Shown here in pieces: positions 56,850 through 64,000 of a stretch of DNA of 64,000 bases; the stretch's first letter is position 1, and every line of letters starts with the position of its first letter. The DNA is from Tubulanus polymorphus (lineage: Eukaryota > Nemertea > Palaeonemertea > Tubulaniformes > Tubulanidae): NCBI RefSeq assembly GCF_964204645.1, contig NW_027437430.1, positions 62,001-126,000 of the forward strand, given 5' to 3'. The notes under the pieces are model-generated. The model saw only the letters and a program-made list of their open reading frames with translations. It searched no databases and was not told where the DNA came from. Position numbers and translations under genes: made by a program.

Positions 56850-57697
56850 CTAATGTCCATGGCTTCCATCTAGATAGAACCTCAAACCACAGTATCCACA
56901 AGTATGATTACCAGGTTGATCCTGAAAACAGTAATATACCATATGAAGCAATACTCAACGCTTATTATATAATTTCAGTGGATTTCAATAATCATTCAGT
57001 GGTCTTATAACATACCAGGTTGATAAAAACTTTAGGATGACCAAGTGGGCCGCCACCACCATCGCAATGCACTACTCTCTCTGTGCATGCCTTTGGAGGA
57101 ACCTCAGCAATTAAATCTATAGCAAAATTCTTATTGACCTAATGATTATGAAAAAAAAGAAGAAAAATGAACAATATATCTAAAATAAAAATTTAACAAA
57201 CAAAAGTATTGCAGCAGTTTGTTGTCGGTCTAAGATGTTCAATCAGCTCAACTTAAAAAGGCATCCTTTTAACTTACCACTTTGCTCTTTCCATCATTGA
57301 ATCTTGCTAGTCTCCAATCATTCTGCTCAAATTTCTAAAACAGATTACTTATTGTCTTTATACATTGCATAAACAAATTGTCACTAAATCAAGAAAGGCC
57401 CCGAGAATTTTCACTTTTCCTCCACTCCAGACAGACGTAAAAGTCCAACAACCAGAGCAGGACAAAACTGTCGGTCAAGAGAGACAGGAAGAAAACTCCA
57501 CCACCAGATCCCATTCCCCAAAACTATTTGATAGATTAATCTCATTTCATGTATTTTATTACCTGTCCAGTGTGTATTTGGAAATCTTCCCCTGACTGTG
57601 ACTGTGTAGAGTATAGTAATTTGGACCCTCTGTTGATCATAGGCCCGAATCTAGAAAAATATCGAGATTTTGTAACGATGTTGCCTAAGGTCGCCAT
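56850..57697 (-). CDS. NDUFS6: NDUFS6, complex I 13 kDa zinc-binding subunit
   Basis: Four exons, 57563-57697, 57278-57334, 57016-57138 and 56850-56921, give 128 residues (human 124). The N-terminal 45 residues, starting [18 protein letters not shown], are basic and Ser-rich, a mitochondrial presequence. The mature part has [36 protein letters not shown] and [10 protein letters not shown]; the His and Cys residues of [10 protein letters not shown] and CGYC form the zinc site of the complex I N-module. An upstream in-frame codon at 57784 is TTG, so the ATG at 57697 is chosen. Confidence 0.96.
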
Positions 57698-57962
57698 TTT
57701 AGGAATCGCTAATTGTAGGAGCCGGACAACTGGAGTCTCCGAATAGCGGAGGGCTCCGACTATTCCCACATCCACTACTGCCAACTTCCGCTCCCTTCCA
57801 AGGTCACGTGGACATCGAGAATCGTTTTCTCGAATTTCTAAGCTTTTTTCGGCTTAAAATCATTATTGAAAATAGATAGGTAAATTAAATTTATCAAATA
57901 AATACAACCATCCTAGACGTGGTCGTTACGGTAGTGAAACCACTCAGAGAGAATGACTCTAT

Positions 57963-58046
<84 letters not shown>

Positions 58047-58161
58047 GTTAGAATAAATACATTTTACTACACTAAGTATCGACATAAACCGTTCTAAATT
58101 ATGTTCGCGATCCGCTGATTGTTTTGTTTTCCAGAATATTTGATTTCTTGAATCATCTAAG
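57698..58161. promoter_or_regulatory. Divergent NDUFS6/CIAPIN1 promoter with E-box and ETS-like site
   Basis: CACGTG lies at 57805-57810 inside ggtcacgtgg and acttccg at 57784-57790, about 90-110 bases upstream of the NDUFS6 ATG. A (TA)n tract at 57965-58042 splits the interval between the two genes. Confidence 0.5.
57965..58042. repeat. (TA)n microsatellite between NDUFS6 and CIAPIN1
   Basis: About 39 TA units in a promoter interval, 120 bases before the CIAPIN1 start. Confidence 0.95.
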
Positions 58162-59578
58162 ATGGTAGCGTCAGTTGATATAAAGAGTGGGCAGACTGTC
58201 TTGCTGTTGTGGGGTGGAAAGGAATCTCCGCCAGAATCGATTAATTCAGTTGTGTCTGAGCTAAACAAGAAGGTTGCCGCAACTGGTAAAGTACAAGTCG
58301 AGCATGTCGAACGGTTACACCTTTGTAAGTTTAAAGCACAGACTAGTTTTCATATAAATGAACTGTTGAATGAAGGAGTCATTGATTTATAAAATAATGT
58401 TTGAATATTTTAGCCGCTCATAAAGACTCATCATTTGACGTCGCCCTGTCCGGCTTTTTACACCCTGCATCTGTGATACATGATTCGGATGTTCTTGTTG
58501 AAGTTGCACGTATTCTCAAACCTAGCGGATGTTTTTATTTGAGGGAACCTACCACTGATACGGATGGTGACAAATTGAGATCTGCTGAAAAGTTAGCTTC
58601 TTCGTTAAAGCTAGCCGGCTTTGTCAATGTATCCAATGTAAGTGAACAGGCATTCAATCATATATATATATTAACAGTAAGAAGTGTCTTGTAGATATGC
58701 ATTTATGACATCCAATTTTATAGTTGTATTGGTTTAGAAATATTTGGGTATGCTTAAGGTAAAGAATCTATTAATAATTTAGTTAAGTCTTAAGAATCTA
58801 TTTATAATTTACTTAAGGCCAGCCGCTTATCACTTACACCAGCAGAACTGAAGGATATTCAACAGGCTTTAGCATTAACATTAGATGTATGTTTAACTCA
58901 AATAAGTGGTCAAAAGCCCGCGTATGAGGTTGGAGCGCAGACTCGGTTGAAATTGTCGTTTGGTGCCAAAAGTAAGTTCATCATCATTGAGAGATACACA
59001 TTGGTTTACTTAACTACATCATTCAACTTACTAATTGATACATGTTTTTGTAGAACCTAAAGATGTTGTAAAGACTGCCGCAGTTTGGTCACTTTCCGCT
59101 AATGATGTCCTTGATGATGATATTATTGATTCTGATGCACTATTGGACGAGGAAGATCTTAAGAAGCCTGACCCAAAATCTCTAAAAGGTTCGGAATAAT
59201 TTCCAAAGACCTAACCGTGACTTTTTGTACCATATATTGTATTATCGTCTTAATCACAGCTGAATGCGGTCCAAATTCTGGTCGTAAGAAAGCATGCAAG
59301 AACTGTAACTGTGGTTTGGCTGATGAATTAGATGCAGGAGGAACGCCTACACAAAAAACACCTCAACAAGCATCTGCTTGCGGAAGTGTAAGTTCATGTT
59401 CCAATATGTGATGATCTGACTGATATTTCATTTTGATAACACAAATCTTTAAATTTTGTTTCAGTGCTATCTCGGTGATGCATTCCGTTGCGCGAGTTGT
59501 CCTTATCTTGGGATGCCGGCTTTTAAACCTGGAGATAAGGTTACACTCAGTGAAAGGCAACTGAAAGCTGACACATGA
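58162..59578 (+). CDS. CIAPIN1: Anamorsin, cytosolic Fe-S cluster assembly factor (Dre2)
   Basis: Six exons, 58162-58324, 58414-58637, 58818-58971, 59054-59188, 59260-59387 and 59465-59578, give 305 residues (human about 312). The N-terminal half is the methyltransferase-like fold ([27 protein letters not shown]). A linker has [20 protein letters not shown]. The C-terminal domain carries both Fe-S motifs: [17 protein letters not shown] and the twin C-x2-C pair [19 protein letters not shown], the latter restored by the last exon join. It passes electrons from the diflavin reductase NDOR1 to early cytosolic Fe-S assembly. AATAAA at 59682-59687 is the poly(A) signal. Confidence 0.97.
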
Positions 59579-60558
59579 ACAAAACCATATTGGTTCATTT
59601 ACGATGTAATTTGAATAGCCTTAATAACTGTGATCCATAGAACTGATGATTTTAATGTATGAATTACGCTTTGATGTGTCGAATAAAATTATTATACACA
59701 GACTCCTACTTTAACTGTACACGGTACTTGTCACTTGTTAAACTGCTCAAATCGATGAATTTTACTATAATTCATTCGGAAAAACCATAGAAATTTCATG
59801 TTTCTCAACACGAATATTCTGTTCATCTCAGTGAAATATTTGCAGTCCCAATAAAGCAGTCTACTGTTATAAACGGCATTTCTTATGCCAAGAAAAATGA
59901 CAATATTCGCGTATTACCTGGTTATGCTGGTACTCATTACTGTATGAACGTACATCTAGTCATATTTGATCCTTGAATTTTCAAATTCAGAAATTGAACT
60001 GTTTAATTATTGAATACAAAGTACTTTTTTGTACTAGTATGGAAAAGTTTCCGTAAAATTATAATAATAAATGATCCTTCATTTATCATGACTGACCAAT
60101 TTGTGTTTAGTAGAGATTTTGTAAATCCTTTGCACGTGGATAATAAATTTAGTACATGTGTCAAATTAATTACTTGTCATTACTCGGTTTTTTTCATAAA
60201 AGATGCTAGATTTGATCAAGTTTTCCTCTCACTGATGATCCCAATATCAAAGCATTAAAAGCGGCCATTTCTTTCAATCCTCTGAGCAGATCTGTTCTGG
60301 AGTCCCTTCAAGGTTAGCCATAGAGATAAAACGAGAAGTATTCAAATAGGTGGGAATTGAAAACATTTAATACAATAAATTTTAGATGAACTGTTATAGC
60401 TGATTATAATTCTAATAAATTGAAAAGCACAATACGATATAAACTTAGTTAGATACGGAATAATAAAAGGTGATATAAGCCTACTGATATGGACATTAAA
60501 TTAAATTAAATAGCTCGAGGAGCTTTTTAGGTGAAATCCAAGATAGAAGTAATTAGGT
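59579..60558. other. Convergent 3' region of CIAPIN1 and the 18-finger gene
   Basis: AT-rich. It contains the CIAPIN1 poly(A) signal near 59682; a TTTAAT near 60002 could serve the minus-strand gene. No other feature recognised. Confidence 0.55.
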
Positions 60559-63500
60559 TTACTCATTAATACCATACTGTCCAGCAGAAAGCTGAGTCAA
60601 AAGTTCGATAGCCATGCTTTCTTGACGTGACATGTCACCGAGTTGTAACGATTCAGTTATCTGCTGCAGCGTGTCACCACGCCCTGACAGACCTGAATTC
60701 TGAATATTTGATACTTGGCCTATTTGCTGCTGCGAGTTTGTAAATTGTTTTAGATGGGCTTGACCGTTCGCTGAGACGTAGATCTCTAAAACATCAGCAG
60801 GAGCAATTGGCGGTGATGAAGACACCGTTATATCATTAACCGGTACTGGAATACATGCTTCGCTATTTACATTATCTTGAAATTCCAAATTTGATTTTTG
60901 TGCTTCCAAAACTGGTGTTGGGATGGCACTTGAAAATTGAATAGGGTATCCATGTATAGATTGCATGGAGATACTTGGCTGATTCAGTATATCGCCGCTT
61001 GAAGTTAGTATACTCGATTGATCCCGAAAGCTAACTATTCCAGTCTTATCATCACTAGTTGATTGTTCAGTTGTTAGAATGTACTGACTCGTACTGTGAT
61101 CGACATCAGTATATTCAACAGTCATTTGTTCGTAAACAGTTTCTGGAATAGGAGTTGTACATGTGGTCGCATCTACTTTCATTTTTCGTGTCTTCGGATC
61201 GATTGAAAGTATAACTAATTCTGATGGACTTTCTTCAGGAAACATCTGCTTAATGTGTGTCTCTACAACATGATCTATACGTCCGGTGTCCTGTACGCTT
61301 TCATTAAAGTTATTCCGATTGCATTTCTTTTTTGAACTTTTCACATCCGATTCACCGCTGGCTTTTCGCTTTTCTTTTATGGGAATAATACGAGCTCCTT
61401 CGGGTGGGCTTTTCAAGTCGGAATCACGTTCATACAAACCGGCAAACACCGACATGGCGTTCAAATCCTTATTCTTCACATCATTACTGTGTTCGCTCAG
61501 CAAATGCTTTTTGAGTTCTTTAGCATCATTAGTACCGTAGCTACAATCCTTTATCTGACACGGATATATTTTCATTCCGGCATGTTTACGGGTGTTCAAT
61601 ATGTGTTTTCGCAGATTTTCATGCGTGTTGCAGGCGAATGTGCAGTAAGGACATTTAAACGGTTTACTGCCGATGTGTATACGCATGTGACGCTGTAGAT
61701 GTGTACTATTTTGTGCTTTGTACGGACAAAACTGGCAACTATACTTCCTTTCACCTGTATGAGTACGCATATGTCGAGTCAACTGATTTTGACTTTTACC
61801 CGCGTAGCAGCATTGATCGCACAAAAATGGACGCTCATTGGTATGAACGCGTTGATGAATAGTCAAATCGCTGACGGCTCGAAAACGCAGTTCACAACCT
61901 TCGTAAGGGCATTCGAGCTCCTTCATACTGTGTATTTTCATATGATGATTCAGTTGCCAGACATGGATGAATTTAGCGTCGCATTTTGTGCACTGTTTCG
62001 TACGCGGTACTTTCTTATGTACGAGATCCTGATGACATTTCAGAGTCCACGCTTTAGAGAATGTCTTTCCGCAGTCTTCGCAGATCAGGTGCGTCAAACC
62101 GAGATGTATTTCAAGATGGCGTCGTAATGACGCGGCCGAGGAAAACGTTTTCGCGCAGAACAGACAACTGAATGGCTTGCGTTTTTCATGGCTACGTAGA
62201 TGTGGAATTATGTTAACCTTTGCCATCGTTTTTCCACACTCGGGACACGTACATTTTGTAGCCGATCCTTTCGGTAGATTAGCTATGAATTCCTCGTATT
62301 TACTTCCAGTATCAATAGTCGCCGTTTCGTAAATTTGACTTTCATGCGATAAATTATGCATCATATATTGTTGTTTACTGCCAAGTTTTTTCCCACACGT
62401 TTCGCAAACGTACAATTTTCCATTCCTCTGAATGCATTCTAGTAAGTGTTTATGTCCTCTAGAGTTGGAGTGGGCGTCGATTTCCTTTTTCCCGAACAAG
62501 AGGATGTCGCAAACATCGCACTTTTCGCTAATATCCACATGACTAGTCAGTAAATGCGGACGAAGGTTTGAATATTTAGGAGTAATAAAATTACAATACG
62601 GACATTTATGCTTGGTAAGTGTGTTAGGTCTCGTGCTCGTATCTGCTTCTACTTGTTCTTCATTATCTTCAGCCTCGACCGGTTCGTTCTCGTCACCTCG
62701 ATAAAGCTTACGCAAAGACAACACGGCCGCTGTTTTTGAAATATGCTTCTTCGTTTTCTCGTGAATTTTCAACGTGAATTTATCGCAGTACGATTTCTTG
62801 CAGTAAATACATTTATACGGACGTTCTTTCGTGTGGCGACGCCTCATGTGAATCGCCAGCGACGATCGCGAACTGAACTTTTTTCCGCCGCACGGAATAC
62901 AAACGTTCTGACGTTGCGCGTTCAACAGCATCATCCGAACGTGCGAGTGTTTCGAAAGCAGGTGTCGTTTTAATTGCGTCACCGAATGAAGTTTCAAACG
63001 ACACATCGAACACGCGACATCCTTACGTCGCTCGCGAATTATGACGCATCGTTTCTTCGAAGTGACCGCGTTGATGTGCGCGTCGGTTTGAACGTGCGCC
63101 AACATTTCGTCGTTATTTTTCGTCTGGAATTGACAAACCGTGCACATCTGCGGTCCGATCAGTTTCGACGCGTTATCCACGTGTTGTTTACTTTGTAAAT
63201 GCGTCGTGAATTCGATCGAATGATTCGAAAACGATGTACAAATCATACAACGAAACGGCTTCGTCACTTGAATGAGATAATCATACGTTTGAAATAGCTT
63301 TTCGTTTTCCTGCTTTTTCATGACGGCTCGATTCGTATGATATTGACTGACTAAATGAGCGCCCATTGACCTCTCGCTGCACATCGTACGATTACAAACG
63401 CTACAGAAAAATTGACGCGCTTTCTTTTTAACGGTCTCTGATTGTCGTTTCGTCGCACTTTCTTCTGCGTCATAAGTTTGTGCAACTTCTTCTAACACAA

Positions 63501-63894
63501 CCTCATCATCTCCCTCATCATCATCATCAACATTATCATCTTCATCAGTTCTGAAATCATAACCGTACAATAAATAAGAATTGATAACAGAGGTTAGATC
63601 CACGACTACCTTGGATTTAATGTAACGTAATAGTCATTTCGAACCTAGAATTTCATTCCAAATCGGACAATCTATTAAAGTCATGCAAACAAACATATTT
63701 TTGGTCACCTGAAGTTCATTGGTGGAAGGTTCCACAGTCCGAATTTAAAAATTGGATGTTACTAATTCAGTAATTTTAGAGGAAACTTTCAATCAATTAT
63801 GAAAAGTTGGTGAATACAATGAACAAGAGTTCTTTCTAATATAAATTAAAACTCACTCCGCTGGTATTTTTCCACTCGATGCTCTCAGGCTCAT
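60559..63894 (-). CDS. C2H2 zinc-finger protein with about 18 fingers
   Basis: Two coding exons, 63857-63894 (MSLRASSGKIPA) and 60559-63550, join in phase to give 1009 residues. The reading frame stays open upstream to an acceptor at 63923, so the protein could begin further right, outside the window. A very acidic stretch (residues about 14-30) is followed by about 18 C2H2 fingers to roughly residue 720: several degenerate ones with long C-terminal spacing, then a regular run with linkers such as HTNERPF, HTGERKY and HIGSKPF. A basic segment (SSKKKCNRN) and a finger-free Ser/Thr/Gln-rich tail end with LLTQLSAGQYGINE. Likely a nuclear DNA-binding regulator. I do not recognise the orthologue. 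Confidence 0.9.
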
Positions 63895-63923
63895 TCCTGG
63901 CTTCCATTTTCCACCAGTATGTG

Positions 63924-64000
63924 CTACAGAGAAAGACAAAATGTTCATAGCAAGAGATGTTAAGTGTATAAATCACAGGGTGGTGGCCACTTCTGTTTAA
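63924..64000 (-). other. Upstream edge of the 18-finger gene
   Basis: The sequence before the acceptor at 63923 is T-rich on the minus strand, as expected of an intron end. No feature beyond this. Confidence 0.4.

Noticed and set aside
57698-57784. Longer NDUFS6 N-terminus
   Set aside because: The codon at 57784 is TTG. ATG at 57697 gives the expected presequence and length.
57894-58268. Minus-strand 124-codon ORF across the NDUFS6/CIAPIN1 interval
   Set aside because: It spans the (TA)n tract and the first CIAPIN1 exon in antisense.

Overview
Kind of organism. This is nuclear DNA of an animal. The genes have many short exons with GT-AG introns, the non-coding DNA is AT-rich with (TA)n tracts, and the proteins are clear bilaterian orthologues: CYLD, TPX2, SLC2A13, CFAP276, CIAPIN1, NDUFS6 and MRPL36. 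Gene density (twelve genes in 64 kb) and intron sizes (tens of bases to about 5.4 kb) suggest an invertebrate with a slowly evolving genome, such as a lophotrochozoan. The phylum is inference. I joined exons by hand from splice sites and reading phase. In every complete model the summed exon length is divisible by three and the joins restore known family motifs.

Layout, left to right. A 5' portion of a peroxisomal ABCD1/ABCD2-type transporter gene (-) runs off the left edge. It is head-to-head with a 12-exon gene (+) that I identify as REDIC1 (C12orf40), a meiotic crossover factor. Then come SLC2A13, the proton/myo-inositol cotransporter (-, 9 exons over 14.7 kb); an unnamed gene (+) for an N-terminally anchored protein with ZZ zinc finger and EF-hand; CFAP276 (-), an axonemal protein gene with two alternative last exons; an 11-finger C2H2 protein (+); MRPL36 (-); TPX2 (+, 13 exons); CYLD (-, 16 exons) with a coding minisatellite; NDUFS6 (-); CIAPIN1 (+); and an 18-finger C2H2 protein (-).

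How the genes relate. Strand order is - + - + - + - + - - + -, so most genes sit in divergent pairs that share short intervals. These intervals carry recognisable promoter motifs: YY1-like, ETS, CCAAT, an RFX X-box, an E-box and CTCF-like sites. The trio ABCD - REDIC1 - SLC2A13 has, as I recall it, the same order and orientation as ABCD2 - REDIC1 - SLC2A13 on human 12q12. That would make it an ancient linkage and supports the REDIC1 call. The pairs are otherwise functionally mixed: cilia, mitochondrial translation, spindle assembly, NF-kB signalling, complex I and Fe-S assembly.

Most unusual items. CFAP276 has two in-frame, equal-length terminal exons. CYLD has about twelve 11-residue repeats in one exon, and the same reading frame stays open upstream through about 130 hydrophobic codons. 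The ZZ/EF-hand membrane-anchored protein is one I cannot match to a named human gene. Foldback and palindromic repeats lie in the introns. I saw no complete transposon ORF, no canonical complete tRNA or rRNA gene, and no CRISPR.
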